Origin: Clusia tigrina
Lineage: Eukaryota > Arthropoda > Insecta > Diptera > Clusiidae
Length of the DNA stretch: 64,000 nucleotides
NCBI GenBank assembly: GCA_920105625.2
Contig: OV050032.1
Span: 200,604,258 to 200,668,257 of the forward strand
Direction of reading: 5' to 3'
The position numbers and the translations under genes are program-made. Under the pieces are notes generated by a model. The model saw only the letters and a program-made list of their open reading frames with translations. It was not told where the DNA came from and did not search any database. This document shows positions 1 to 12,200 of the stretch, piece by piece. Within the stretch, counting starts at the first letter, position 1, and each line of letters opens with the position of its first letter.

Positions 1-1398
1 GCATGTGACTAAATAGGATAAGGGGCGGGGTAAGTATCGAACTGAGGAGCAGAAAACATAAATCATGGGTAAACATCATATATAAGGATGTCAGTCAAAA
101 AAGACTGGACTGGAATTCACATTAATCATACAAAGTATCATAGAAATAAATCAACATAGAAATCAATATGAAAGTCAATATTGAAATCCACATGAAAATA
201 AACCTAGAGTATAAAAAACATAGAAATTAACACAGAAATCAACATAATAAATAAGCATAGAAATAAACACAGAAAACATAGAAATTAACATAGAAATTAA
301 CAAAGAAATTAACATAATAAAAAAGCATAGGAATAAAAATATAAATAAACATAGAAAGGGTAGAAAATAACATGGAAATTAACACAGAAATCGAAATAGA
401 TATCAACATAATAAATAACCATAGAAATAAACATAAAAACATAGAAATTAACATAGAAATTAACAAAGAAATCAACATAATAAATAAGCATGGAAATAAA
501 TATATAAATAAACATAGAAAACATAGAAACGAACATAGAAACGTAGAAATTAACACAGAAATTAACACATAAATCAACATAATAAATAAACATAGAAATA
601 AACATAGAAAGTAACATAGAAATTAGCACAGAAATCAACATAATAAATAAGCTTAGAAATAAAAATAGAAAGTAACATAGAATATAACACATAAATCAAC
701 ACAATAAATAAACATAGAATATAACACATAAATCAACATAATAAATAAACATAGAAAACATAGAAATTAACATAGAATAGTAGAAATTAACACATAAATC
801 AAAATAGAAATAAGCATAGAATTAAAAATAGAAATAAAGATAGAAAACATAGAAATTAACACATAAATCAAAATAGAAATCAACATATTAAATAAGCATA
901 GAAATAAAATATAGCAGTAAACATAGAAATATGGAAATAAGCACATAATACTCAAACAAGCAAAAGAATCACATAGAATCACATCAAGAAAATGAATGTA
1001 GATACAAAAAAGAAATAAACATATAAACATAAAAACATAGAAATGAACATAGAAATAAATATGAAAGCAATATGGGAAAAAATACTTAAACATAGAATCG
1101 CATCAAGGAAACGAATATGCAGAACATATAGAAATAATAATAGAAGAGAGTATCGTTTAAACACTTAAGTCAACATCAAAATATACATAGAAGTACAGAT
1201 AAAATATAAAATAGAATAGAACATAGAACATAGAATCAATATAATATTTAAAATAAGTATACAACCAAATGTATATACAAAAAAATAATAAATCAAAACA
1301 ACATATACATGAACATAAATACATTAACTTAAACATGACATATAAAATCATACATATAAACCTTCATTAAAGACTTAAATAAATATAGAAGGGAACAT

Positions 1399-1401
<3 letters not shown>

Positions 1402-1464
<63 letters not shown>
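1402..1464. repeat. (AT)n microsatellite
   Basis: About 62 bp of uninterrupted AT dinucleotide inside the A-rich desert. Confidence 0.95.
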
Positions 1465-1468
<4 letters not shown>

Positions 1469-1808
1469 AAATAAATAACATAGAAACCACATTAATACTA
1501 ATTATAATTGATTATATTATGATAATTATCATTCCAACATAACCACCAAATATAGAAACAAACATAAAGCCAAACATAATAGTAAATATTTTAATAATCG
1601 TAGAGACACACAAAGACAGCTATCGAAATCAACATAGGAAAAACATAGAATGATCATATTAGCAAAAACATGAAATGAAACTTTGAAGCAAATGCAAAGA
1701 CAAAGCTATCGAAATGAACATAGGAAAAATATATAGAATGATCATATTTACAGAAACATAAAATGAAACTTTGAAACAAACTTAAAAAGAAATATCTGAA
1801 AGAACATA

Positions 1809-1926
1809 CAAATGCATAATACATAAACAAATGCACAATACATAAACAAATGCATAATACATAAACAAATGCATAATACATAAACAAATGCGTAGTACAT
1901 AAACAAATGCACAATACATAAACAAA
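1809..1926. repeat. 19-bp minisatellite, about 6 copies
   Basis: The unit aaatgcataatacataaac repeats about six times with single-base variants (cacaata, cgtagta). It is sharper than the surrounding A-rich desert, so it is probably a younger local expansion. Confidence 0.9.
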
Positions 1927-2290
1927 TCAAAATAAACATAAACATAAAATCGCACATAAAAATAAAACCAAACATAAATATGAAATTAAATCTGAGCTTA
2001 AAATCAACCATAAACACACATAAACGTAAGTTCAAACACAAACATGAAATCAAACATAGTAAGAAGCAAATAATGGAACATTTCAATAAACATAGAATCG
2101 AATACACACTCTAACCTAGGACTACTTGAAATACTTGAAGGATAAATATTAAAAAAGTTAACTTTTATACAGAGCACATCTAACAACATTAACTTTAAAG
2201 CAAAGGTAGAAATAAACATTAAAAATAAACATAAGAAATAAACATAAAAATAAACATAAAAAATAAACATAAAAAATAAACATAAAAAAT

Positions 2291-2759
2291 ATATACCCTT
2301 ATATACTCGTACTTAAAAACTTAACTTATACGAGTATAACTGATAACATCATAATCTAATATAACTGATGAATCGAAGAGACACCTGCACGCATGGTAGC
2401 GACGCAAACATTGTGAGAAAAACAACAGATCCCCATTGTTCCATACTCCAGAAATCTGCCTTAAAAACTAAAAAATGTATACATAGTTATTGCTAAATTC
2501 TTCAGGTGAGAGAAACGTATGCGAAAAAAAATCAAAGATACGGAGAGAGTTTATATAGAAGAGAAACACTTTACTACACTGAAACCCACAATAAGATAGA
2601 TTCCAGGAAGCAATCTGCAGATTTCAAAACCAACTGTAGACCTTAGTACTCGAAGGACTGCCCATAGGAAGTCTATTGTAAGAACAAGCAAGGTAACACC
2701 TAACTCCGATCCTAAACCATGACGAGTGCTTGATAGAGAGATAGTGTGTGTAGATAGAT
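2291..2759. other. Intergenic, nothing recognised
   Basis: AT-rich sequence with no open frame or repeat that I can support. Confidence 0.5.
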
Positions 2760-3834
2760 TCATTTAAGGGTGTTATACATCGAGACATGACAGATCTATT
2801 GTGATGCCGCAATTTATTGAAAAGATTAGGATATTCCCATTTATAAATCCTCTGTCAGGTTCATGTATTTTAGAGCAATCAAGTTGAGGGATCTGGTTCA
2901 TAAGATAAGATAAGATTTATTTAAGGGTGTTATACACTGCGACCTGAAAGATCTAGTGTGATGCCCCTACTTATTTGAAAGATGAGGATAGTCTCATTTA
3001 CAGATCTTCTGCCAGGTTAACTTCCGAAAGGAATTTATATATTTTGGAGGAATCAAGTTGAGGGATCTGGCTCATATCTAAGATATACTCTGCAAAACAC
3101 CGGAGTCTTTTGTGTGCCAATAGTCCACAATCTGTGATCAGGTGCAGTGAGGTTCCGTCACTTTCTCCACAGAATCTACAAATGACATCTGAAGATAGAC
3201 CCAGCTTATTCATATGATAGTTGAGTCTACAGTGTCCGCTTGAAACCCCTCTGACGATACTTGATTTACTCCGAGGCATATTCACTAACTCTTTAGTTCT
3301 TTTAGGATTAACATCTCCCAGAAGAGCTGTGGACTGTCTTCATCCCGACAGTAGTTTCCAGGTTTGGCTTCTTGTTGCATCTGCACACTTCTCCAGCAGA
3401 CCTCCAATGGTGTTGGATGATAGTTAGTCCACAAAATACTGAATGTAACCAGTGTAGCCCTAATGTCAGCAAATGCCCAGTCTAGCGTAGCAAATCTGAA
3501 TCTTCGAGTGTCCGTAGAGAAAACGGAAAATCTTTTCCCGCTCCTCTTCAACGCAGTGTTCCTTTGTATTGCTTGCAAGTTTGCAGTTTTGCGGTCGAAT
3601 TGAACAGTTATCTCTTTGCTATGCCTATCCCAAATAACAGATTGCATTGCTATTCTTGATGGTAATCGAGACTAACAGTTGTTCCAATAAATCGGTCCAA
3701 AATGCGCTGCAGCAGAAGATTATCTTCGTACAAATTGAAATGCGATGATGGGGAAAAATGCATACGGAAAGAATCGCAAATCGCTCAAGATGGCGATGTC
3801 TAAAGGAAGGAAGCCCATTGACGGAGACGGCCAA
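2760..3834 (-). mobile_element. Non-LTR retrotransposon 3' remnant
   Basis: On the minus strand, degraded frames around 3647-3285 and 3285-2998 end in a terminal zinc-knuckle-like motif, C-R-F-C, then eight residues, then H-x4-C. Just before it is the S-G-H-C-R-L-N-Y-H stretch typical of the last part of Jockey/I-type ORF2 proteins, after the RNase H domain. Two copies of a similar 3' UTR follow, at about 2990-2931 and 2830-2760, each containing a variant of atcaca-tagatc followed by gtcgcagtg. The same tail recurs at 5560-5600. Several frameshifts make it a pseudogene, and no reverse transcriptase domain is left. The assignment rests on the terminal motif. Confidence 0.7.
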
Positions 3835-4550
3835 CTAAGTAATTATCTGTGACAATAGTCTGTTGCCGCGACAGCCTCATTATTTGACTGCGCTTCACAG
3901 TTAAAGTGCAGCAATTCAACGTTAAAGGCAAATTAATTTGCAGCAAAAATAAACAACCGAAAATTGGCAAGACCTTCTGAAAGAGACTTCCTTAAAGCCA
4001 GCAACGGTACAAAAACGACTTCAAACCAAGCTACGAGAGTGAGCAATCGAGCGGGTATTACCACTGCAAATGGCAGCATGAACATTCGAGCTCAAACCGC
4101 AAGCAACTAACTCCGCTGCCAACAACAGCAAACAGCAAACGGCAAACGGCACAGATAGACAGGCAGACAGTGGGACGGACGACGTTTGGACAGACACGCA
4201 GCCCCACAGAGACTGAAATGTTCAGCTCAGTCGAAACTGTTACCAATTTCATTTCAGTTAAGCGCTTTTTGCTTCAGTAGAAATTTCAGCGCTTAACGAG
4301 ATATCGCCAAATGGCACGAAATCCACTCTCTGCCTGCTGCTGCCTCCGTTGCCACTACCAACGACTACGTCAAAATGCAACCTACATATCCGTGTGTGTG
4401 TGTGTGTGTGTATGCGTTGGTTATGTGACCCCAGTTGGAAATCACATGAACTGTGCCCAACTCATTTTAACCCGCTGATATATTTGTATTGTTGCAGTAG
4501 GTCCAGAGAAGCATTCGACAATATATCAACAGGTGTGAGGGTAGTAAAAC
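3835..4550. other. Intergenic; short (TG)n run only
   Basis: The only sharp feature is a (TG)n microsatellite at about 4391-4411. The sequence near 4200-4280 contains several TCAGT strings that resemble arthropod initiators, but no coding exon follows that I can recognise. Confidence 0.5.
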
Positions 4551-5402
4551 TTCTGTCAGTGAAATCATCTCTCAGTGAATTCATCTGTCAGTGAACTCAT
4601 CTGTCAGTGAATTCATCTGTCAATAAGTTCATCTATCAACAAAGTCATCTGTCAATTAATTCATCTGGCAGTGAATTCATCTGTCAGTGAAATCATCTGG
4701 TAGTGAATTCATCTGTCAAGAAGTTCAACTGTCAATGAATTCAACAGTCAATGAGTTGAGCTGCCAATGAATTCAACTGTGAATAAAATCATCTGTCAGT
4801 GAACTCATCTGTCAGTGAATTCATCTGTCAATAAGTTCATCTATCAATAAAGTCATCTGTCAATTAATTCATCTGGCAGTGAATTCATCTGTCAGTGAAA
4901 TCATCTGGCAGTGAATTCATCTGTCAATAACTTCAACTGTCAATGAATTCAACTGTCAATGAGTTGAACTGCCAATGAATTTAACTGTCAGTAAAATCAT
5001 CTGTCAGTGAATTCATCTGTCAGTGAATTCATCTGTCAATAAGTTCATCCATCAATAAATTCATCTGTCAATTAATTCATGTGGCAGTGAATTTATCTGT
5101 CAATGAATTCATCTGACAGTGAATTCATCTGTCATTGAATTCATCTGTCAGTGAACTCATCTGTCAATAAGTTCAACGGTCAATGAATTCAACAGTCAAT
5201 GAGTTGAACTGCCAATGAATTCATCTGTCAATTAATTCATCTGTCAGTGAATTCATCTGTCAGTGAATTCATCTGTCAATTAATTCATCTGTCAGTGAAT
5301 TTATCTGTCAATGAATTCATCTGACAGTGAATTCATCTGTCATTGAATTCAACTGTCAGTGAACTCATCTGTCAATGAATTCATCTGTCAGTGAATTCAT
5401 TC
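4551..5402. repeat. 16-bp minisatellite, about 53 copies
   Basis: The unit gtcagtgaattcatct repeats through about 850 bp with point variants (gtcaataagttcatct, gtcaatgaattcaact, ggcagtgaattcatct). The variants recur in the same order around 4560-4740, 4800-4980 and 5000-5210, which shows a higher-order period of a few hundred bases. Many units carry an EcoRI site (gaattc). It lies next to a non-LTR remnant (5546-6440). Confidence 0.97.
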
Positions 5403-5545
5403 GATATTTATTCTTAAATACATGCAAAAATTAATGTATTTTAGTAACTTTCCACTTTTTTCATATGAGAGCTTCAAAGAACAATTCGACAAACATTCAC
5501 ATTCGATTCAATAGAGTACTCCTGTACCAGGGAAATCATTACTCA

Positions 5546-6440
5546 ATTATCACTGTGTAGTGGATTTAAAGCACTGCGACCTTTCGATCTATTGTATCCC
5601 CATCAGAGGTTCAAAGTACATCTTTCAGCCCTACCTTCTGGATAAGTGTGATGACAACATTTGGCTCCAGAGGTTTCACATCACTAGCAAAGCCTTGGAA
5701 GAAGCCCAAGTATTTCAGCGGGTGTCCATGAGAACCGGACATTCTGTCAACACATGCAAAGACGTCTCCTCTTCCTCCATACAGAATGTGCAGCAGCCGT
5801 CCGAGGTGAACCCCATCCTCACCATATGTGAGTTCATATTGACAGTGTCCTATGAGTAAGTAGGCCTGTCATAAAGAGAGATTCTGACTGTTCTTAGAGA
5901 GATTCGGACAGTGTGTCAGCACAGGCAAAGACGTCTCCTCTTCCTACAAACAGAATCTGCAGGAGCCTTTCGAGGTGACCCCCATCCTCACCATATGTGA
6001 GTTCAGTTTTAGTGTCCTGTAAGTAGGCCTGTCATCATCCTAAGATTATTCTTAGAGAGATTGATGAGTGATTCGAATCTTTTTAGGTGGTATGACCCTT
6101 TGATACCCTTAAGCCTGGTATGTCAAGCCACTACTTGTGCCTAAGGTGTCCCTCATCGATCCTAAGCTGGTTGAACAGCTTGCCCGTGCCTACACCACAG
6201 AAGGGTTCTGGGCCAATAAAGGGTGTTGCCGCCCCCTTCCTTGCAAGTTCATCGGCAATCTCGTTCCCTTCTATACCAGTATGTTCTGGAACCCATAGAA
6301 TAGTTACCTTGTGGCGTGAGCCAAGAGTATTGAGTTTTTTGATGCACTTCTATAGCAGTTTCGAATTTACCTGATACGAGGTAAGTGCCCCAATGGCCGC
6401 TTGGCTGTCCAATAGGATGGCAATTTTTTCATTACTCAAA
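5546..6440 (-). mobile_element. Non-LTR retrotransposon remnant (RNase H plus C-terminal knuckle)
   Basis: Minus-strand fragments follow element order. At 6440-6350 there is an RNase H-like stretch (I-A-I-L-L-D-S-Q-A-A-I-G-A-L). At about 5830-5730 there is a terminal knuckle (C-C-T-F-C-M-E-E-E-E-T-S-L-H-V-L-T-E-C-P). A 3' UTR at about 5600-5560 shares the atagatcgaaaggtcgcagtg tail with the remnant at 2760-3834. The region around 5905-6040 repeats the knuckle segment of 5700-5860, so the element is internally duplicated. Stops and frameshifts interrupt it. Confidence 0.75.
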
Positions 6441-7011
6441 GGTGAAGTATTCATGGACCTATTATAATAGCAAAGGATGTTAAAACACACAAAAATACTG
6501 ATACTATAGCAACAACACCCTGAAGAATACAAATATGTACAGTACTGAAATGGATCAAGTCAATTTCTGAAATTGAGTGATTCAACTGATGACAATCAGA
6601 TGAAAAACAGCATTCCTTCAGTCTCTGAAATTTTGTAATTCCATTATGGAAATGTGTTAATACAATTTCTAGATTGAAGTAATTCCATTTCCAGACATTC
6701 AGAAAACGAACATCGAAGAACTCAATTGGCAATATTTCGTAATATACTCTTATGTGCAATTATTTACTGAAATGCGTTAGTCCCGATGGTGGTCTTATTA
6801 TACTAAAAATTCAGTTCCAACTTTAAATTAGTAATATCATCAGGGTACACACATACATAATGTCTAATATTGGGTACTTCAGTTGCTTAAAATTCAATTA
6901 TTTTCTCAGCAATTCAATCTGTAAATAAGTAAAATAAGCATTTGTTAACTTATACTAAAATTCAGCTGAAATGGAAAAAAATTTTCAAAACTCAGTGGAC
7001 CAGAGACGCTT
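6441..7011. other. Intergenic, nothing recognised
   Basis: AT-rich sequence with no supported gene or repeat. Confidence 0.5.
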
Positions 7012-7887
7012 ATTCCGTCCGTCTATCCATCCATCCGTCTGTCCTTCCATCCGTCTGTCCATCCGTCTGTCCATCCGTCTGTCCATCCGTCTGTCCATCC
7101 GTCTGTCCATCCGTCTGTCCATCCGTCTGTCCATCCGTCTGTCCATCCGTCTATCCATCCGTCTGTCCATCCGTCTGTCCATCCGTCTGTCCGTCTGTCC
7201 ATTCGTCCCTCCATCCGTCCATCCGTCCATCCATCCGTCCATCCGTCCGTCCATCCGTCTGTCCATCCGTCTGTCCATCCGTCTGTCAATCCGTCCAACC
7301 GTCCGTCCTTCCATCCGTCCATCCGTCCGTCCGCCGGTCCATCCGTCCGTCCGCCGGTCCATCCATCCGTCCATCCGTCCATCCGTCCGTCCATCCGTCT
7401 GTCCATCCATTCATCCATCCGTCTGTCCGTCCTTCCATCCGTCCGTCCGCTCGTCCATCCTTCCATCCATCCGTCTGTCCGCCCGCCCGTCCATCCATCC
7501 ATCTGTCCATCCGTCCAACCGTCCGTCCTTCCATCCGCCCATCCGTCCATCCGTCCGTCCATCCGTCTGTCCATCCATTCATCCATCCGTCTGTCCGTCC
7601 TTCCATCCGTCCGTCCGCTCGTCCATCCTTCCATCCATCCGTCTGTCCGTCCGTCCGTCCATCCGTCTGTCCATCCGTCCAACGGTCCGTCCTTCCATCC
7701 GTCCGTCCGCCGGTCCATCCATCCGTCCATCCGTCCATCCGTCCGTCCATCCGTCCATCCGTCCGTCCGCCCGTCCGCCCGTCCATCCGTCCATGCATCC
7801 GCCTGTCCGTCCATCCGTCCATCCATCCGTGTGTCCGTCTGTCCATCCGTCTGTCCATCCATCCATCCGTCTGTCCGTCCGTTCATG
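7012..7887. repeat. CCAT/CCGT/CTGT tetranucleotide array
   Basis: About 875 bp of tetranucleotide-period sequence, mainly ccat, ccgt and ctgt, with larger duplicated blocks (7400-7530 resembles 7560-7700). Because the period is four, all frames read the same kind of low-complexity peptide (PSV/CPS on plus, DGRTDGWM on minus), and long frames are open on both strands. These are artefacts and not genes. Confidence 0.97.
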
Positions 7888-8699
7888 TATCAATACCGCA
7901 ATATATTTCCGCAACATTTGTATTGATTTTAGTATCTTTGTCCACAACACTCCACCACCGTCGTTGACATTTCCTACTGGGGGTGTGTGACAGAGATCAC
8001 TTTACCACAAATTCGCAGTGATTTTTGCAAATCGTCGTTTTTTATTGAATTGTTTTCTTTTTAATATATTTCTATATAGTTATTTTGTCTGAAATCATGC
8101 TCATTTTTTTGTGTGTGTTTATTTGTATATTTTATTGCTTTTGCTTGAAATGGCGGAGTCAGTGTTGCAGGTCGTACGTTGTTTGTCAGTGTTGTATTTC
8201 GTATTTTGTTTGTTGTTGGGGTATTGAATTACCTTCGATTTGTGTGCGAGTGCATCTGTGGCCGTGTGTTGTTGTCGTGTTGTATGAATCTGGATCATTT
8301 TCAATTTCCAATGAAACTTTCAATTACAGATTGTATTTTATGTACCGTTACTTGCAAATAACAACAGCCACAACCAATTTTATTCGAATAATTGTTACTG
8401 TCAACGACACAAGGCGTGATTGAGAAGTTTGCGAAGTAAATAAATCATATACAAAATAAACTATAAACTATAAAACATCGGAATCTCTTCACAGATATAC
8501 ATATATACAAATTCACATATTTATACATATTCACAGATATATACTCGTATGTATACATATATATAAATATGTGTAGCGGTAATTGTGGAAAATGTATTTG
8601 CTTCGCAAGAGGGTGAGGAAACAGTCCAACAAACCCGGAATCTGGAACCTGAGAAGAGTCTTGTACAATTATTCCAACATCAAAATTATTATTTTTAGT
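7888..8699. other. Intergenic, nothing recognised
   Basis: AT- and GT-rich sequence. Small open frames at 8085-8423 and 8837-8445 have no recognisable domain. Confidence 0.5.
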
Positions 8700-9020
8700 T
8701 CTCTTGATCATTGTTTGGTTTGGTAAGCATGCCAGTCGACTGGTGGGTACCCTATTATGACTTTTGTAGGAGCTGTCAAGATATCGAGGAAGAGGAAACT
8801 GTGACGCACCTCCGCTTTTCCGCGCTTGTATACGCATTTCTTGACAATATTGCGGGGGTTTCCCGAAGGAAGCTAACGAAAGTGTCTACTTTTATCAAAT
8901 CGACAGGACGGTTTAAGGGGGATCCGAAGGTTTAGGGAAAAAGCTCTAGTGGTGTCACAATGGGCCTTGAACAGCCCTAAGTGAGTCTAGGGACAGCCCT
9001 TCAAACCAACCTAACCTAGT
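8700..9020 (+). mobile_element. Non-LTR retrotransposon 3' end
   Basis: Plus-strand frame 8711-8935 carries C-R-S-C, then E-E-E-E-T-V-T-H-L, followed by a short helix and a stop. This is the usual end of a Jockey/I-type ORF2, although the last Cys of the knuckle is lost. The 3' UTR (gggccttgaacagccctaag, then gagtctagggacagcccttc, then caacctaacctag) recurs near 32464-32515. The 5' part is truncated. Confidence 0.75.
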
Positions 9021-9059
9021 CCACTTGCAGTAGTGAAACAGCGTAACTTCTACTCTAGC

Positions 9060-9893
9060 ATATCCGCAACTATGGTAGGTAAGGCGGCCACCCGAAAAGG
9101 GCGCCCTTAGGCCAACATTGACCCTTTGTGATCCGCTACTATTACCTAATCCATTTATTTCTAGGAATTTCTACGGTTATGGGAAACTTAAGATTGCACA
9201 ATAGGTCCTTATGGGCCGCGGTTCTAGTACCCCCTGGAATAAATATGATAGCTTCCACAAAATCCTATTTCGTATCCAAGTTTGTTTACAATTCGAAGAG
9301 CACCGATGATTTGCGGGTTGAAAAGGCTGGGGATTTATGGACTCCTATGCAACCTCAGATTACTAAGAACACATCGATACCGATTTTATATATGCATATG
9401 TTTTTTTATAATGTATTTTCTTCTTTTATATAACTATTACGAATATGTTCATAATTTTGACCCAGAATAGACGTATTGAACGGAGTCGGTTTGCACATGA
9501 ACCTTGCGATTTTACATGTGGAACTACTCCACCTTTCTTCCACCTTTCTCATCATGTCATCTTCAATGCGGCTATTGAACATTTGTAGAGGCATCAGTAC
9601 GTTACTTACTTCCTCATTTGGTAGTAAGATTCCGCTTTTTGCAATGACATCCGCACTCCCGCTTCCTTCTATGTTCTTATGCCCTGGCACCCAGTAGATA
9701 TGTAGCTTCCAGTTGGTGGCCAGTCTATCCATTGCTGCCTTGCATTGCAGAACATTTCTGTAACAATATCTCCTTTATTATATACCCAACCAAGACAATT
9801 TTGACATGTTTGCTTCAACACCAAGCTTCCTGCTACACATCTCTCTTCTTCCATCCTCCACTTCTTTGAAGAAAAACTACTCGTATGCCTCAA
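9060..9893 (-). mobile_element. Non-LTR retrotransposon remnant with RNase H
   Basis: Minus-strand frame 9732-9406 starts in an RNase H domain, with the late motif W-V-P-G-H-K-N-I-E-G-S-G-S-A-D, followed by a degraded C-terminal part. The last 60 bp at about 9133-9072 (tcacaaagggtcaatg then ggcctaag) match the short insertion at 16659-16748 and the tail at 11265-11320, so all three are one 3' UTR family. It is inactive because the reverse transcriptase is missing. Confidence 0.75.
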
Positions 9894-10657
9894 AGAATAG
9901 TAAGCAAGGTTGTTGATTGTGGTATATTATAATTGACTGTTTTCTAAATTCGAACATTTAGCTGAAACAATAGAGGGAATATCTGTACTTTCCAGATTCC
10001 AGCATTCCACACTGACTATACATTGTACTGGCAGCCCAGTCTACGTTAACACAGCCACTTATCAAACACCGCTCACGCAAAACGTTTATATTAATTTCAT
10101 TTATGCATGACTAAACGCTTTCTTTACAACATGTTCATGTAATATAAAAAAACATGCCATTGAAATTACAATAAAATAAAACAGTTTCGTGGACATTTCA
10201 TGTAAAAATTTCAGATTACTGAAAGAAGAGTTCGGCACGTCCCCCCAGTGTGTAGGCCACGCCAGATGGCCACAATGCTGGCAAGCAGAGGTTTGCAAAT
10301 TCGATAGTTGCGAGAAGAGGAGAGCTGGGAATCGAAGTAAAAGTAGTTTTTCCAGCAGCTGAAGAAGCCAAAAAAATGCCCAACAAAATGCAGCCACCTT
10401 CAATTTAAGAGGAACATTCAAATGCCTGCAAGTCAAGCGGATGAATTGAACGAGAAGGTACTACCATACCGATTCAAGCAGATAGGTCAAACCTCGGTAT
10501 TCCTATTCGGCAGGAAAACTCTTAATTAATACAATATCCTTGAGCACAGCGGGTAGGCGCTGGTCTGAGGGCACAGGATGCAAAATAGCTGGACAAACCT
10601 GGCCGGAAATAAATGTCAAGCGCTCAAAAGATTTTGTATATCTAAATAGACTAAGTA
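9894..10657. other. Intergenic, nothing recognised
   Basis: No domain is visible. A minus-strand frame at 10436-10101 is hydrophobic and unrecognised, and I do not call it. Confidence 0.5.
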
Positions 10658-10998
10658 TAGGTTCCGTACTTAGATTCCGTAGTTAGATTCAGTAGTTATG
10701 TTCCGTACTTAGATTCCGTAGTTAGATTCCGTAGTTAGGTTCCTTAGTTAGGTTCCGTAGTTAGGTTCCGTAGTTAGGTTCCGTAGTTAGGTTCCATAGT
10801 TGGGTTCCGTAGTTAGGTTCCGGAGTTCGGTTCCGTACTTAGAGTCCGTAGTTAGGTTCCGTAGTTAGATTCCGTACTTAGAGTCCGTAGTTAGGCTCCG
10901 TAGTTAGGTGCCGTAGTTAGGTTCCGTACTTAGAGTCCGTAGTTAGGCTCCGTAGTTAGGTTCCGTAGTTAGGTTCCGTAGTTAGGTTTCGTAGTTAG
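10658..10998. repeat. 13-bp minisatellite, about 26 copies
   Basis: The unit ttccgtagttagg, with variants ttccgtacttaga and gtccgtagttagg, repeats over about 340 bp. It ends directly against the 5'-truncated non-LTR fragment at 11000. Confidence 0.96.
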
Positions 10999-11345
10999 TG
11001 TCTTAACGAAACACTCGCCCGTGGGTACTCACGGTAGTAGGCTGGCGATTGCCTCTAACGGCTTCTACAAGAGTTGCATGGACGAGGAGGAGCAACGGTC
11101 CATTGAACACCTATTATACACTTGTCCAGCATTGTCTAGAAGGAGGCGCACTTTCCTGGGTGACCACTTTCTGGACTCTTTGGGAGATATTCCAAATAAG
11201 AAGTTAAGCTCCATCAATTGCTTCATTAAAAGCTCCATATGGCGGGACCTTTAAAAGGGTTTGGGATTGGTGTGTCATGCGGTATCACAAGGGGTCAATG
11301 AAGTGCGCCCTTCTGTTATGCCTTGGGAATAACTACTCCAAGCAA
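10999..11345 (+). mobile_element. Non-LTR retrotransposon 3' end
   Basis: Plus frame 11021-11254 reads G-T-H-G-S-R-L, then C-x(8)-E-H-x4-C-P-A-L, and ends in a stop. This is the terminal segment of a Jockey/I-type ORF2. The 3' UTR (gcggtatcacaaggggtcaa, then gcgccc) is related to those at 9072-9133 and 16659-16748. The left end is truncated against a minisatellite. Confidence 0.78.
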
Positions 11346-11994
11346 CTAAAAAATAATTAAAATTCATTAAAATATGTATTCACACGTAACACTTTACTAG
11401 TAGTACGAGTATACGGAGAAGTATGTGCAGTAGTGTCAGTGTAGGTGTAAAGAACATGGAATCTGGTTGTTACAATGGGAATGAGAAAGAAGTCTACATG
11501 CCGAAGAAACCATGCCTATGCTTATTATGGGTTCTTAGTGTGTGAAAAACAGACATTGAGACTGAAAGAAGTAGTTATTATAAATTTTGGAACATAAGCA
11601 AAAAACGATTCTTTCGGTTCCAGTTCCGATTCCATTAAACAATGGTGTTGATCAAGGAATGCAGTTGAATAATACTCACATTCCCTTGAGGTAAACAATA
11701 TGCCTATATCTACCTGTACTGCTAGCTGAAAAGCAAATTTCTATGGCAAAATCTCCCAAATGCCATGCCTACCACCCGGACAAGCAATTCAAATACTCCT
11801 ATAGATAATAACAAATAGTTTGTATATAAAGACCAAACCAATCAATTGAAGTTTCTCCAGTTAATATCAAAATTGTTCTGAAGAATATTCAAGCACAACA
11901 AAAAAAATCCCCCAATCAAATCAAATAGATCGCCCGTGCTGAAGCTGGAATGCTTTCGTAGCCTAATCACAGCATCTACGAAGCAACCCACTAT
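11346..11994. other. Intergenic, nothing recognised
   Basis: AT-rich sequence without support for genes. Confidence 0.5.
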
Positions 11995-12200
11995 TGGGTT
12001 ACAGCCAAACTTAACAGCCTGGCGCGTCTGCTTTGCGCGTGTCTGCTCCAATCCGTTATACTAAGCGTGGTTAGGGTTTCCTCGACTTGATCCTTCTATC
12101 GGAGGCATGGTCGTCCTTCAGCGGCTTCCGCTTCATACAACTATTTTGCTGGAGATTCTTCGTTCATACGCACGACATGCCCAAGCCAGCGCAGACGTTG
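11995..12200 (-). mobile_element. C-terminal remnant of an endonuclease-reverse transcriptase
   Basis: Read on the minus strand, the segment gives R-W-L-G-H-V-V-R-M, then E-G-R-P, D-Q-V-E-E-T-L and D-W-S-R-H-A-Q-S-R. This is the tail commonly seen after the reverse transcriptase domain of RTE- and CR1-like non-LTR elements. Stops interrupt it. It is a different lineage from the RNase H-bearing remnants elsewhere in the window. Confidence 0.65.

Larger units (their letters stand above)
125..2290. repeat. A-rich degenerate 12-bp-period repeat desert
   Basis: The plus strand is a long run of variants of acatagaaatta (about 12 bp), with interspersed aataaacata and aataaataagcata units. It is strikingly strand-biased: A dominates and T, G and C are rare. 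The long minus-strand open frames here, rich in F, Y, I, M and C, are by-products of this composition. I see no conserved protein. Two sharper repeats inside it are listed separately. Confidence 0.85.

Noticed and set aside
239..2270. Many minus-strand frames rich in F, Y, I and C
   Set aside because: Complement of the A-rich desert; no domain, start context or conservation signal.
6942..7990. Long open frames on both strands (up to 341 codons)
   Set aside because: Produced by the tetranucleotide repeat; pure PSV/CPS or DGRT/DGWM low complexity with no conserved part.
10658..10998. CRISPR-like array
   Set aside because: Units are contiguous with no spacers, in an intron-bearing animal genome; it is a minisatellite.
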